A stretch of DNA of 64,000 nucleotides from an uncultured Johnsonella sp. (GCA_900766185.1 CAAFUL010000085.1:62001-126000), one strand, 5' to 3'; positions 25,099 to 35,403 are shown, numbered from the stretch's first letter. Notes: a model not told the origin generated them from the letters alone. Made by a program: numbers and translations.

Positions 25099-25845
25099 AT
25101 GCATTATTATGTAATAACTTTATTTCCCGAAATGATAGAGTATATCATGGCTCAAAGCATTATAGGAAGAGCCTTGTCTGATGAACTTATAAAACTTAAA
25201 ATCATAAATATAAGAGATTATGCAAAAAACAGATACAGACAGGTAGATGATTATCCTTACGGGGGAGGCGCAGGTATGCTTATGCAGGCAGATCCCATAT
25301 ACTCCGCCTATAAGGATATTTGCAAGGGCTTGGAAAAAAAGCCCAGACTTATATACACCACACCTCAGGGAAGGCTTTTTAATCAGGATTTGGCAAAGGA
25401 GCTTGCAAAAGAAGAAGAGTTAATTTTTTTATGCGGGCATTATGAGGGGGTTGATGAGAGAGTTTTGGAGCTTACCGATGCGGAAAGCATCTCAATAGGA
25501 GACTATGTGCTTACCGGTGGGGAACTTCCGAGTGTGGTTATGATGGATGCCATAAGCCGTATGATCAAGGGGGTTCTCAGTAATGAAGACAGTGCAGAGT
25601 TTGAGTCCTTTGAAGATGGATTGCTGGAATATCCGCAGTATACAAGACCGAGCCTATATGAGGGAATGGAAGTTCCGGAAATCTTACTTAGCGGACATCA
25701 TAAGAATATAGAAGAGTGGAAAAGAAAAGAAGCGCTAAGGCGTACCTTTGAGCGAAGACCGGATCTTTTGGATACGAAATTTTTAAGTGCAAAGGACTTA
25801 AGCTTTTTACAAAGCCTCGGATACTCAAAGGATTTAAAGCAGTAA
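25099..25845 (+). CDS. trmD: tRNA (guanine-37-N1)-methyltransferase TrmD
   Basis: The 248-aa SPOUT methyltransferase shows YVITLFPEMIEYI at the start, then PYGGGAGMLMQADPI, FLCGHYEGVDERVLE, SIGDYVLTGGELP (the trefoil knot SAM site) and GLLEYPQYTRP. It methylates G37 of tRNAs to prevent frameshifting. GGGGGAAG precedes the ATG. Confidence 0.98.
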   Translation: MHYYVITLFPEMIEYIMAQSIIGRALSDELIKLKIINIRDYAKNRYRQVDDYPYGGGAGMLMQADPIYSAYKDICKGLEKKPRLIYTTPQGRLFNQDLAKELAKEEELIFLCGHYEGVDERVLELTDAESISIGDYVLTGGELPSVVMMDAISRMIKGVLSNEDSAEFESFEDGLLEYPQYTRPSLYEGMEVPEILLSGHHKNIEEWKRKEALRRTFERRPDLLDTKFLSAKDLSFLQSLGYSKDLKQ

Positions 25846-25887
25846 GGTGAGCCTTTCGCATTTCCTAGTAAAATAGTATGAAATGTA

Positions 25888-25916
25888 TTGCAATTAATTT
25901 AGATACAGAATATAAT
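25888..25916 (+). promoter_or_regulatory. Predicted sigma-A promoter of suf operon
   Basis: TTGCAA (25888-25893), 17 bases, TATAAT (25911-25916), 44 bases before sufC. GTATAC-containing AT-rich sequence follows in the leader; no IscR-type site is clearly readable. Confidence 0.6.
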
Positions 25917-25959
25917 CAAGTGTATACAATTAAAGTGATAAAAATTTGGAGGAATTTCG

Positions 25960-26724
25960 ATGTCAGAAGAAATATTAAAGGTAGAAGACTTAAATGTGAA
26001 TATTGAAGAAAAGTCAATACTGCACAATGTAAGTTTAAGTATAAATAAAGGTGAAACACATGTAATCATGGGACCTAACGGTGCCGGTAAATCTACACTG
26101 GGACACTCTATAATGGGTAATCCCAAGTTTGAGATAATAAGCGGAAAAATAGTATTCAAGGGTGAAGATATCACAGAGGAGTCGGTTGATAAGAGAGCTT
26201 TATCTGGACTTTATCTGTCTTTTCAAAATCCTTTGGAAGTTCCGGGAATATCCTTAAGCAATTTCATAAAACTTGCCGTAGAACAAAAAACCGGTGAAAG
26301 ACTTAAGCTGCTTTCATTCAGAAAAGGTATGGATAAGACCTTGAATGCTCTCAGTATGGATGCATCCTATGCAAACAGAGACTTAAATGTAGGATTTTCA
26401 GGTGGAGAAAAGAAAAAGTCAGAGATTTGTCAGTTGATGGAGTTAAAGCCGGAGCTTGCCATACTTGATGAGGCTGACTCAGGGCTTGATGTGGATGCTT
26501 CCCGTATAGTTTCGGATGCGGTAAGAGAGTATAAGGATAAGAATAACGGTACTTTACTTATTATTACTCACAGCACACGCATACTGCAATCTCTTGAAGT
26601 TGACAAGGTACATATAATGGTTGGCGGCAGAATAGTTGACAGCGGTGATGCTTCTATGATAGAGAAGATCAATAACGAAGGATTTGAAAGTTATACTTCT
26701 GAAACTGTGGAGGACAAGGCATAA
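25960..26724 (+). CDS. sufC: Fe-S cluster assembly ATPase SufC
   Basis: The 254-aa ABC-type ATPase has Walker A GPNGAGKSTLGHSIMG (about residue 38), signature FSGGEKKKSEI and Walker B AILDEADSGLD. It starts the sufCBDSU operon and energises the SufB-SufD scaffold. GGAGGAA precedes the ATG. The stop codon overlaps the sufB start. Confidence 0.98.
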   Translation: MSEEILKVEDLNVNIEEKSILHNVSLSINKGETHVIMGPNGAGKSTLGHSIMGNPKFEIISGKIVFKGEDITEESVDKRALSGLYLSFQNPLEVPGISLSNFIKLAVEQKTGERLKLLSFRKGMDKTLNALSMDASYANRDLNVGFSGGEKKKSEICQLMELKPELAILDEADSGLDVDASRIVSDAVREYKDKNNGTLLIITHSTRILQSLEVDKVHIMVGGRIVDSGDASMIEKINNEGFESYTSETVEDKA

Positions 26725-28130
26725 TGAAAGAAAAAACATATGTTGAAGACATAGACAGGAGTATGTATGAGATCCACTCTGATTCTAAAGATTATTTTAG
26801 GATAGAGGGCGGACTTAATGAAGATGTGATCAGGCAGATCTCAAAGGAAAAAAACGATCCCGAGTGGATGCTTAACTTTCGTCTGCGTGCATTAAAGACC
26901 TATAATGAGCTTCAGATACCTGATTGGGGTCCTTCTATAGATGAGCTTAATGTAGATAATATCATTACCTATATCCGTGCCAATACCGGTATGAAGGGAG
27001 ACTGGTCTGAAGTACCTCAAGATATTAAGGATACATTTGACAGACTTGGTATACCTGAGGCTGAGAAAACTTCGCTTGCAGGTGTGGGAGCGCAGTTTGA
27101 CTCAGAGCTTGTATACCACAATATTCGTAAGGAGATTGCAGCACAGGGAGTTATATACTCCGATGTGGAAAGTGCTTTGCATGGCGAGTATGGTGATATG
27201 ATAAGAGAGCATTTTATGAAGCTTGTTACTCCGAGGGATCATAAGTTTGCGGCTTTGCACGGTGCAGTATGGTCAGGAGGTTCATTTGTATATGTGCCTA
27301 AGGGAGTAAAGCTTGATATACCCTTACAGTCATATTTCAGACTTAATTCCCCGGGAGCCGGTCAGTTTGAGCATACACTTATTATAGTGGAAGAAGATGC
27401 TTATCTTCACTTTATAGAGGGGTGCTCCGCTCCGAAGTACAGTGTAGCCAACCTTCATGCGGGTTGCGTTGAGATATTTATAAGAAAGAATGCCAAGGTA
27501 AGATATTCGACCATAGAAAACTGGTCTAAGAATATGTATAACCTCAATACCAAAAGAGCCATAGTTGAAGAAGGCGGCTCTATAGAGTGGGTATCGGGTT
27601 CATTCGGTTCGAGAGTATCCTACCTCTACCCTATGAGCATACTTAACGGTGAGGGGGCAAGGGCTGAGTTTAACGGAGTTACATTTGCCGGTGCGGGTCA
27701 AGACCTTGATACAGGCGCTAAGATAGTACATAACGCTCCTAACACGACTTCATATATTAATTCACGCTCCATATCAAAGGGAGGCGGAAAGAATACTTAC
27801 AGAAGCTCAATATATATATCCGAAAAAGCGAAGAACTCAAAATCTGCAGTAACCTGCGAGTCTTTAATGCTTGATAATATATCTACCTCCGATACCATAC
27901 CGGTTATGGATGTTCGTACAAAGGATGCAGATGTAGGGCATGAGGCAAGTATAGGAAGAATCAGTGATGAGTCGATTTTTTATCTTATGTCAAGAGGTTT
28001 TTCGGAAGAAGATGCCAAGGCTATGATAGTAAGCGGATTTGCTGACAATATATCCAAGGAACTTCCTTTGGAATATGCCGTAGAGATGAATAATCTTATC
28101 AGACTTGAGATGATAGGAAGTATAGGTTAG
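26724..28130 (+). CDS. sufB: Fe-S cluster assembly scaffold SufB
   Basis: The 468-aa beta-helix scaffold has WSGGSFVYVPKGVKLDIPL, EEDAYLHFIEGCSAPKYS, ENWSKNMYNLNTKRA and, near the end, VGHEASIGRISDESIFYLMS. The Cys in EGCSAP is conserved in SufB. It starts within the sufC stop (ATAATG), so the two are translationally coupled. Confidence 0.98.
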   Translation: MKEKTYVEDIDRSMYEIHSDSKDYFRIEGGLNEDVIRQISKEKNDPEWMLNFRLRALKTYNELQIPDWGPSIDELNVDNIITYIRANTGMKGDWSEVPQDIKDTFDRLGIPEAEKTSLAGVGAQFDSELVYHNIRKEIAAQGVIYSDVESALHGEYGDMIREHFMKLVTPRDHKFAALHGAVWSGGSFVYVPKGVKLDIPLQSYFRLNSPGAGQFEHTLIIVEEDAYLHFIEGCSAPKYSVANLHAGCVEIFIRKNAKVRYSTIENWSKNMYNLNTKRAIVEEGGSIEWVSGSFGSRVSYLYPMSILNGEGARAEFNGVTFAGAGQDLDTGAKIVHNAPNTTSYINSRSISKGGGKNTYRSSIYISEKAKNSKSAVTCESLMLDNISTSDTIPVMDVRTKDADVGHEASIGRISDESIFYLMSRGFSEEDAKAMIVSGFADNISKELPLEYAVEMNNLIRLEMIGSIG

Positions 28131-28139
28131 GAGGAGAAG

Positions 28140-29186
28140 ATGAGTATGATAATAAATAAATTACCCTCCATAACATGGAATAGGTTAAAGGTAAATTCAA
28201 CAAGTGTAGATATAAATATTGAAAAAGGCGGAAAGTTTATAAGCGAAGTTCCTTCCGACATAAGCTTAAAAGTAAGTGAGGAAGTGTCCGATAAATCTTT
28301 AGAAAACGGAATGGGAGCTGCATTTAACGATTATATTACTTCTTTGAAACTGCCGGTACATAGCTTTTTCGTAGCTGAGAAAAGTGTTGTAGAAGAACCG
28401 CTAAGACTTAAGTTCGCTTATGATGAGGCTTCCAATGTAGGTAATATTATAGAGCTTCATATGGCAAAAGACTCACAGGCTACAGTTATTATGGACTACA
28501 GTGCCGTAAAAGACCTTGACAGCGTAGCGGCGGTGCAGACCAGAGTACATCTTGAGGACAATGCAAAGCTTACACTTATTCAGATACAGCTTATAGATAA
28601 AGAACTTACTTTCTTTAATGATATAGCGGCAAATTGTGCCAAGAGTGCGGAGTTTGAACTTACACAGATAATTATAGGTGATAAGGCAACTTATCAGGGC
28701 AGTAAGGTGCTTTTAGCCGGGGATGATTCGGTTGTACAGGCAAATGTGGCTTATCTGGTAAGGGATAACGATAAGCTGGACATGAACTATATTGCGGTTC
28801 ATGAAGGAAAGCTTACAACCAGCAGGCTTTATACAAGAGGAGTGCTAAGAGATAAGGCAGAAAAGACATTTAGAGGAACTATAGACATAAAACTCGGGGC
28901 GGCTAATGCTTCAGGACAGGAGAGTGAGACCGTACTTTTGATAGATGAAGGAGTTGTTAATAAAACTATTCCTGTCATACTTTGTGCCGAAGAGGATGTT
29001 GAGGGAGCACACGGTGCAACAATAGGAAGACTGGATGAAGAGCTTATGTTTTATATGAAAGCCAGAGGTTTTTCGGAAAAGGCAATATATGAGCTTATGG
29101 CAAGGGCAAGAATAGAAGAAGTTTGTAATTTTATAGAGGACGAGGCAACAAGAAAATTAGTTGAAGATTTTATGGGAGGTGAGTAG
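28140..29186 (+). CDS. sufD: Fe-S cluster assembly protein SufD
   Basis: The 348-aa protein shares the SufB/SufD core: DKAEKTFRGTIDIKLGA, GQESETVLLIDEGV, CAEEDVEGAHGATIGRLDEE and MFYMKARGFSEKAI. It lacks the long SufB N-terminal part. It stands between sufB and sufS, with GGAGGAG before the ATG. Confidence 0.95.
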   Translation: MSMIINKLPSITWNRLKVNSTSVDINIEKGGKFISEVPSDISLKVSEEVSDKSLENGMGAAFNDYITSLKLPVHSFFVAEKSVVEEPLRLKFAYDEASNVGNIIELHMAKDSQATVIMDYSAVKDLDSVAAVQTRVHLEDNAKLTLIQIQLIDKELTFFNDIAANCAKSAEFELTQIIIGDKATYQGSKVLLAGDDSVVQANVAYLVRDNDKLDMNYIAVHEGKLTTSRLYTRGVLRDKAEKTFRGTIDIKLGAANASGQESETVLLIDEGVVNKTIPVILCAEEDVEGAHGATIGRLDEELMFYMKARGFSEKAIYELMARARIEEVCNFIEDEATRKLVEDFMGGE

Positions 29187-30413
29187 ATGTCAGGGTTTGA
29201 TATTGGAAGAGTCAGAAAAGATTTCCCATTACTTTGTTCAAGTTCCTTAGCCTATCTTGATAATGCCGCAACTTCACAAAAACCTGAAGTTGTGCTTAAG
29301 GCTATAGAGGACTATTACAAAAATAAAAATGCCAATCCTATGAGGGGGCTTTATGAGCTTAGTGTAGCTTCAACCACTGCCTATGAGTCTGCAAGAGAGA
29401 CTGTAGCAGGGTTTATCAATGCTTCACAAAACGAGGGGATAGTATTTACAAGAAATGCCAGTGAAAGTCTTAATTTAATAGCCTATAGTTACGGAATGAA
29501 CTTTTTAACAAAGGAAGACGAGGTACTTGTTGCCATTACGGAACATCACAGTAACCTGCTTCCTTGGCAAAATGTTTGCAGACATACCGGTGCAAGTCTT
29601 AAGTTTTTAGACTGCGATGCTACAGGCTTTATAAGTGAAGAAATTATAGATGCGGCTATAAATAAAAATACAAAATTAGTTGCTCTGACCCATGTATCCA
29701 ATGTACTCGGTAGGGAGAACCCTATAAGCTATGTAGTTAAAAAGGCTCATGAAGTCGGTGCAAAAGTAGTACTTGATGCGGCTCAAAGTGTAGCTCACAT
29801 GTCTGTGGATGTAAGAGCTTTGGATGTGGACTTTTTGGTATTTTCAGGGCATAAGATGCTTGCTCCTATGGGAATAGGTGCTCTGTATGCAAAGCTTGAC
29901 TTACTTAATTCGATGCCTCCGTTTTTATATGGCGGCGAGATGATAGAGACGGTAACAAGATATGATGCGGTATATGCACAAGTTCCTCATAAATTCGAAG
30001 CCGGTACGGTAAATGCCGGTGGGGCGGTAGGACTTGAAGCGGCTATTAAGTATATAAAAGAGCTCGGATTTGATGCTATAAAAGAAAGAGAAGAGGCTCT
30101 TACAAAATTGGCTTTTGATGAACTTGCAGCTTATGATAAGGTGCACATACTGGGTTCTGCAGATTATAAAGAACATCATGGAATTATCGCTTTTTCGATA
30201 GATGATGTGCATCCCCATGACATAGCACAGATTTTAAGTACGGATGATATAGCTGTAAGAGCCGGTCATCACTGTGCACAGCCTTTGCTTAAGCACCTGG
30301 GATTTATGAGTACTGCAAGAGCAAGTTTAGCTTTTTATAATACTGAAGAAGAAGTAAGAAGATTTACCGATTCTCTTAAATCAATCAGAAGGAGAATGGG
30401 CTATGCAGAGTAA
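29187..30413 (+). CDS. sufS: Cysteine desulfurase SufS
   Basis: The 408-aa PLP enzyme has YLDNAATSQKP at the start, TEHHSNLLPWQ, the PLP lysine in FSGHKMLAPMGIGALY and the active Cys in VRAGHHCAQPLL. It removes sulfur from cysteine for cluster assembly. It begins one base after the sufD stop and overlaps sufU by 11 bases. Confidence 0.97.
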   Translation: MSGFDIGRVRKDFPLLCSSSLAYLDNAATSQKPEVVLKAIEDYYKNKNANPMRGLYELSVASTTAYESARETVAGFINASQNEGIVFTRNASESLNLIAYSYGMNFLTKEDEVLVAITEHHSNLLPWQNVCRHTGASLKFLDCDATGFISEEIIDAAINKNTKLVALTHVSNVLGRENPISYVVKKAHEVGAKVVLDAAQSVAHMSVDVRALDVDFLVFSGHKMLAPMGIGALYAKLDLLNSMPPFLYGGEMIETVTRYDAVYAQVPHKFEAGTVNAGGAVGLEAAIKYIKELGFDAIKEREEALTKLAFDELAAYDKVHILGSADYKEHHGIIAFSIDDVHPHDIAQILSTDDIAVRAGHHCAQPLLKHLGFMSTARASLAFYNTEEEVRRFTDSLKSIRRRMGYAE

Positions 30414-30834
30414 CAGTTATTATAATGAGGTTTTAACCGAGCATAATATGCGCCCTTTACATAAGCACAAACTGCCGGATGCAAGTTTTAGTTTGGAGGG
30501 AATTAATCCAAGTTGCGGTGATGATATAATACTTAATCTTAAGGTTGAAGACGGTATTATCACCGGAGGCTCTTTTGAAGGCAGCGGTTGTGCCATATCT
30601 CAGGCATCGGCAGATATAATGCTTGATCTTGTTATAGGAAAAAGCAAAGAAGAAGCATTGCGCCTTGGAGAGTTGTTTTTTAATATGATCAAGGGAAATA
30701 TAAGTGAAGAAGAACTTGAGGAGCTTGACGAGGCAAGTTTATTACAGGATATTTCCCATATGCCGGCAAGAGTAAAATGTGCTGTGCTTGCTTGGCATAC
30801 TATGAAGCAAATATTTGAAGAAAACCCGAGTTAG
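30403..30834 (+). CDS. sufU: Zinc-dependent sulfurtransferase SufU
   Basis: This 143-aa IscU-like protein has NPSCGDDIIL, GSGCAISQASADIM and, near the end, ARVKCAVLAWHTM, with the three Cys and one Asp that bind zinc in SufU. Gram-positive SufU accepts sulfur from SufS by ligand swapping. It closes the suf operon. Confidence 0.96.
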   Translation: MQSNSYYNEVLTEHNMRPLHKHKLPDASFSLEGINPSCGDDIILNLKVEDGIITGGSFEGSGCAISQASADIMLDLVIGKSKEEALRLGELFFNMIKGNISEEELEELDEASLLQDISHMPARVKCAVLAWHTMKQIFEENPS

Positions 30835-30853
30835 AGACTTTTTTATAAAAATC

Positions 30854-30883
30854 TTGCTTTAATATACATAAATAATATATAAT
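30854..30883 (+). promoter_or_regulatory. Possible promoter of the DUF6465 gene
   Basis: TTGCTT (30854-30859), 18 bases, TATAAT (30878-30883), 48 bases before the ATG at 30932. Confidence 0.45.
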
Positions 30884-30931
30884 CATTTGGAAAGCATATT
30901 TGATATTAGAGAGAGCCAAAGAGGTGAGTAT

Positions 30932-31339
30932 ATGAAAAAGGAAGAAAAAACAATAAGTATGGAAGAAAAGAAAGAAACCAAGGCTGCTAAGAAAAGTACT
31001 GCTGAAAATAAAAGTGCTGCTAAAAAAAGCACTAAAGCTAAGACCGGCGAAGTGGCTGATGTAAAGCTTGCTGCGGCAGAAAGTGAAGAAAAAAAGCCTG
31101 CTGCTAAAAAGGCGACTGCCAAAAAAGCGGAAGTAGAGCCTAAAGTATCTGCAGTTGTGGAGTATGAAGGCAGATCAGTACTTATAAAAAATATTGTAGC
31201 CAAAGCAATCAAGGCTTATAAAAAGGCTAATAAGGGCGTAGTTATAAAGAAAGTCGATATTTATATAAAACCTGAGGAAAATGCTGCTTATTATGTTATA
31301 AATGGAGATTCCTCACCCTCTTATAAAGTAGAATTATAA
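30932..31339 (+). CDS. DUF6465-type Lys/Ala-rich protein
   Basis: I chose the ATG at 30932 because AGAGGTGAG precedes it. The 135-aa protein has a disordered Lys/Ala/Glu-rich N-terminal ~75 residues with histone-H1-like repeats (KKSTAENKSAAKKSTKAK, KKPAAKKATAKKAE). A compact C-terminal domain follows: VVEYEGRSVLIKNIVAKAIK, then KKVDIYIKPEENAAYYVING. The ending matches the DUF6465 family of Lachnospiraceae as I remember it. The function is unknown; the basic tail may bind nucleic acid. A strong hairpin terminator follows. Confidence 0.75.
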   Translation: MKKEEKTISMEEKKETKAAKKSTAENKSAAKKSTKAKTGEVADVKLAAAESEEKKPAAKKATAKKAEVEPKVSAVVEYEGRSVLIKNIVAKAIKAYKKANKGVVIKKVDIYIKPEENAAYYVINGDSSPSYKVEL

Positions 31340-31348
31340 AAATGAGCG

Positions 31349-31406
31349 GGCTGTTTCAGCAATATTTATATGTTAAGTTATATATAAATGCTGTAACAGC
31401 CTCTTT
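31349..31406 (+). terminator. Long hairpin terminator after DUF6465 gene
   Basis: GGCTGTT (31349-31355) pairs with AACAGCC (31395-31401); the inner CAGCA/TGCTG and ATTTATAT/ATATAAAT segments extend the stem to over 20 pairs. The T-rich tail is short. The rest of the 318-base gap to secA holds AT-rich DNA with AGATATATA (31431 region) facing TATATATCT (31485 region), another possible hairpin. Confidence 0.65.
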
Positions 31407-31657
31407 GGCGGTTATAGTCAAGGTAAGTAGATATATATGCATAATATAAATGTAGTATTATCATTAAGCGAAATATTATTTATATATATCTATCTGAACA
31501 GTATCGGCATTTGTAAGCAAAGAAATGCAAATGACTTACCTAAACTTAAACCTTTACTGTATTAACTTTTTATAAACTTTACAATTAAGATTGAAGTTAT
31601 AGTAGTATAGTGATACACTTGTATAGTTATGGATTAGAAAATGACAGGAGAGTATGC

Positions 31658-34219
31658 ATGAACCTCATTGAGAAAATATTTGGAACACATAGTGAAAGAG
31701 AGATAAAAATGATCACCCCTATCGTGAAGAAGATAGAGGATATGCGTGATAAGATGATGTCTCTTAGTGATGACGAGTTAAAACAAAATACTGTAAAATT
31801 CAAGGAAAGAATTGCAGGCGGAGAAAGTTTGGATTCCATACTGCCGGAAGCATTCGCTACAGTAAGAGAAGCTGCAAGAAGAGTAGTTAACATGGAGCAT
31901 TATCCGGTGCAGTTGATGGGTGGTATAGTACTGCATCAGGGGCGTATTGCGGAGATGAGAACGGGTGAAGGTAAGACCTTGGTATCTACCTGCCCTGCTT
32001 ACCTTAATGCTCTGGCAGGAAAGGGCGTACATATAGTTACTGTCAATGACTATTTGGCAAAGCGTGACGCCGAGTGGATGGGAAGTATACATGAGTTTTT
32101 AGGCTTAACTGTCGGAGTTGTACTTAACTCAATGAACAATGATGAAAGGAAGGAAGCTTATGCTTGTGATATAACTTATGTAACCAACAACGAGCTTGGA
32201 TTTGACTATCTTAGAGACAATATGGCTATATATAAGAATCAGAAGGTACTTCGTGAGCTTGATTATGCCATAATAGATGAGGTAGACTCCGTACTTATAG
32301 ATGAGGCGAGAACTCCGCTTATCATATCAGGTCAGTCCGGAAAATCAACCAAACTTTATGAAGTTTGTGATGTACTTGCAAAGCAGCTTGAGAAGGGTAC
32401 AGCCAGTGCGGAGTTTAGCAAAATGAATGCTTTGATGGGAGAAACCATTGAAGAGACCGGAGACTTTATAGTCAATGAGAAGGATAAGATAGTTAACCTT
32501 ACCGAGCAGGGTGTTGCAAAGGTTGAGAAATTCTTCCAGATAGAAAACCTTGCAGATCCTGAGCACCTTGAGATACAGCATTGTATAATACTGGCACTTC
32601 GTGCAAATAACCTGATGTTCAGGGATAAGGACTATGTAGTTAAGGATGATGAAGTACTTATAGTAGATGAATTTACCGGTCGTATAATGCCGGGAAGAAG
32701 ATACTCTGATGGACTTCATCAGGCTATAGAGGCTAAAGAGCATGTAGATGTAAGAAGAGAGTCCAAGACTTTGGCAACTATAACCTTCCAGAACTTCTTT
32801 AATAAATTTAAGAAAAAAGCGGGAATGACCGGTACTGCACTTACGGAAGAAAAAGAGTTCAGAAATACTTACGGAATGGATGCTATAGCAATACCTACCA
32901 ATAAGCCTGTAGCTCGTAAAGACCATGAAGATGCAGTATACAAGAGTAAGAAAGAAAAGTTTAGGGCGGTTGTTGAGGATATAAAGCAGACCCACGAAAA
33001 AGGACAGCCGGTGCTTGTAGGTACCATTACCATAGAGACCTCCGAGATGCTTTCAAATATGCTTAAAAAAGAGGGTATACCTCATACCGTACTTAATGCC
33101 AAGTTCCATGAAAAGGAAGCGGAAATAGTAGCCGGAGCCGGAGTTCACGGTGCGGTAACAATAGCAACCAACATGGCAGGTCGTGGTACGGATATTAAAC
33201 TTGACGATGAGTCCAAGGAAAAGGGCGGACTTAAGATCATAGGTACCGAAAGACATGAGGCAAGGCGTATAGACAACCAGCTCAGAGGTCGTTCAGGTCG
33301 TCAGGGAGACCCGGGAGAGTCAAGATTTTACATATCTCTTGAGGATGATCTTATGAGACTTTTCGGTTCTGAAAGACTTATAGGTATGTTTGAATCTCTT
33401 GGAGTGCCTGAAGGTGAGCAGATAGAGCACAGGATGCTTTCCAATGCCATAGAGAGAGCTCAGATGAAGATAGAGAGCAATAACTACGGTATAAGAGAAA
33501 ACCTGTTAAAATACGATCAGGTAAATAACGAGCAAAGAGAAGTTATCTATGAGGAGAGGAACAAAGTATTGGAAGGCGACAATATGCGAGATACAATACT
33601 TAGAATGATCAATAATATCATAGATAATGCCGTAAATATCGCTATATCTGATGATGCAAAACTTGAAGAGTGGGATCTTAAAGAACTTAAAGAGCTTTTG
33701 CTTCCTATAATACCGCTTTTAAAGATCGGTACAGAAGGTATTAACAATAAAAATGAGCTTATACATAACTTAAAAGAGCAGGCTATAAAGTTATATGAAG
33801 AAAAAGAAGCCGAGTTCCCGGATTCAGAGCAGATGAGAGAATTTGAGCGAGTTATACTCTTAAGAGTTATTGATAACAAGTGGATGAACCATATAGATGA
33901 TATGGAACAGCTTAGACAAAGCATCGGTTTACAGGCATTCGGTCAAAAGGATCCCTTGGTAGAGTACAAAAAGAGTGCTTATGATATGTTCGGAGATATG
34001 ACTGCGGCTATTACGGAAGATACCGTTAGAATACTCTACCATGTAAGAGTTGAGCAGAAGGTCGAAAGAGAACCGGCAGCTAAGGTTACCGGAACCAACA
34101 AGGATGACAGTTCTGTTAAAGAACCTGTAAAAAGAGATGCCGATAAGGTATATCCGAATGACCCATGTCCATGCGGCAGCGGTAAAAAATATAAGCAATG
34201 CCATGGAAGATTAAAGTAA
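31658..34219 (+). CDS. secA: Preprotein translocase ATPase SecA
   Basis: I chose the ATG at 31658 because AGGAGAG precedes it and the sequence then begins NLIEKIFGTHSEREIK as in other SecA proteins. The 853-aa motor has Walker A RTGEGKTLVST (about residue 101), the DEAD-like AIIDEVDSVLIDEA, TNMAGRGTDIKL, QLRGRSGRQGDPG and the C-terminal zinc-binding DPCPCGSGKKYKQCHG. It drives post-translational Sec export. Confidence 0.98.
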   Translation: MNLIEKIFGTHSEREIKMITPIVKKIEDMRDKMMSLSDDELKQNTVKFKERIAGGESLDSILPEAFATVREAARRVVNMEHYPVQLMGGIVLHQGRIAEMRTGEGKTLVSTCPAYLNALAGKGVHIVTVNDYLAKRDAEWMGSIHEFLGLTVGVVLNSMNNDERKEAYACDITYVTNNELGFDYLRDNMAIYKNQKVLRELDYAIIDEVDSVLIDEARTPLIISGQSGKSTKLYEVCDVLAKQLEKGTASAEFSKMNALMGETIEETGDFIVNEKDKIVNLTEQGVAKVEKFFQIENLADPEHLEIQHCIILALRANNLMFRDKDYVVKDDEVLIVDEFTGRIMPGRRYSDGLHQAIEAKEHVDVRRESKTLATITFQNFFNKFKKKAGMTGTALTEEKEFRNTYGMDAIAIPTNKPVARKDHEDAVYKSKKEKFRAVVEDIKQTHEKGQPVLVGTITIETSEMLSNMLKKEGIPHTVLNAKFHEKEAEIVAGAGVHGAVTIATNMAGRGTDIKLDDESKEKGGLKIIGTERHEARRIDNQLRGRSGRQGDPGESRFYISLEDDLMRLFGSERLIGMFESLGVPEGEQIEHRMLSNAIERAQMKIESNNYGIRENLLKYDQVNNEQREVIYEERNKVLEGDNMRDTILRMINNIIDNAVNIAISDDAKLEEWDLKELKELLLPIIPLLKIGTEGINNKNELIHNLKEQAIKLYEEKEAEFPDSEQMREFERVILLRVIDNKWMNHIDDMEQLRQSIGLQAFGQKDPLVEYKKSAYDMFGDMTAAITEDTVRILYHVRVEQKVEREPAAKVTGTNKDDSSVKEPVKRDADKVYPNDPCPCGSGKKYKQCHGRLK

Positions 34220-34233
34220 AGGCGGTGAGGTAA

Positions 34234-35347
34234 ATGTTGGAGCTTGAACAATACGATGCATTATTGTCGAGCTATGAAAAACCTCTTACAGAAGTGAGGG
34301 ATTCACTTTGACCTTGAGGGAAAAGAAAAGAAACTTGCAGAACTTAACAAGTCAATGGAAGCAGCTAACTTTTGGGATGATAACTCAAAATCAGCTGAGA
34401 TATTAAAAGAAGCAAAATCATTGGAAAGTGATATAGAAAGCTTTAAGGAGCTTAAAAGCCTTTATGAAGATATAGAGGTACTTATAGAGCTTGCAGGAGA
34501 GGAGAAGGATACATCACTTCTCAATGATATAAAGCATTTTCTTAGTACCTTAGAAAGCAAGATGAATGCACTCAGAACCAAGACCCTGCTTTTTGGAGAG
34601 TATGACAGCTCCTGCGCCATACTTAAGCTTAATGCCGGAGTAGGAGGCGTTGAAGCCTGTGATTGGTGCTCAATGTTATATAGAATGTATTCCAGATGGG
34701 CACAAAATATGGGCTATAGTGTTGAAGTATTGGATTTTCTGGAAGAAGATGAGGCGGGACTTAAGTCTATAACCATGCAGATAAACGGGCTCAATGCCTA
34801 CGGTTACCTTAAAAGTGAGCATGGTATACATAGACTGGTACGCATTTCACCGTTTAATGCGGCGGCAAAAAGGCAAACTTCCTTTGTTTCCTGTGATGTA
34901 GTACCTGAGATAGAAGAAGACCTTGATCTGGATATCAATGAAGAAGACATACGCATGGATACCTATCGTGCCAGCGGTGCGGGAGGACAGCATGTAAATA
35001 AGACTTCATCCGCAGTGCGTATAACACATATACCTACAGGTATAGTAGTGCAGTGTCAGAATGAGAGAAGTCAGCTCCGTAACAAAGAAAAGGCTATGCA
35101 AATGCTCAAATCCAAGCTTTATATGATAAAGAAGCAGGAGAATGTTGATAAAATTTCCGATATAAGAGGTTCGGTTAAGGAAATAGGTTGGGGTTCACAA
35201 ATAAGATCTTATATCATGCAACCCTACAGTTTGGTAAAGGATCATAGAACAGGCTGTGAAACTGCCAATGTCAGTGCTGTATTGGACGGAGATATAGAAA
35301 AATTTATAACTGCCTACTTGACCTATCTTAGTTTAGGTAACAAGTAG
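34234..35347 (+). CDS. prfB: Peptide chain release factor 2, with programmed +1 frameshift
   Basis: The gene starts at ATG 34234 (GGCGGTGAGG upstream) and reads 25 codons ending in CTT, then TGA at 34309-34311. A +1 shift at CTT-TGA-C continues DLEGKEKKLAELN and gives a 370-aa RF2. The domain later shows the GGQ motif in RASGAGGQHVNKTSSAVRI and the stop-codon-reading region before it. Shifting at CTTTGAC is the known RF2 autoregulation: low RF2 lets the ribosome slip. The internal Shine-Dalgarno-like AGTGAGGG ends 5 bases before CTT, while in E. coli the spacing is 3. Confidence 0.96.
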
Positions 35348-35403
35348 CAGTCAGGTTATATATTCACAGATTATAGCAATAGTTAGGTTTTTGAATATCT
35401 AAG

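Noticed and set aside
32345..32995. 216-codon minus-strand reading frame inside secA
   Set aside because: It lies fully within secA, has no ribosome site and its composition (many Tyr, Ile, Leu) is that of an antisense shadow.
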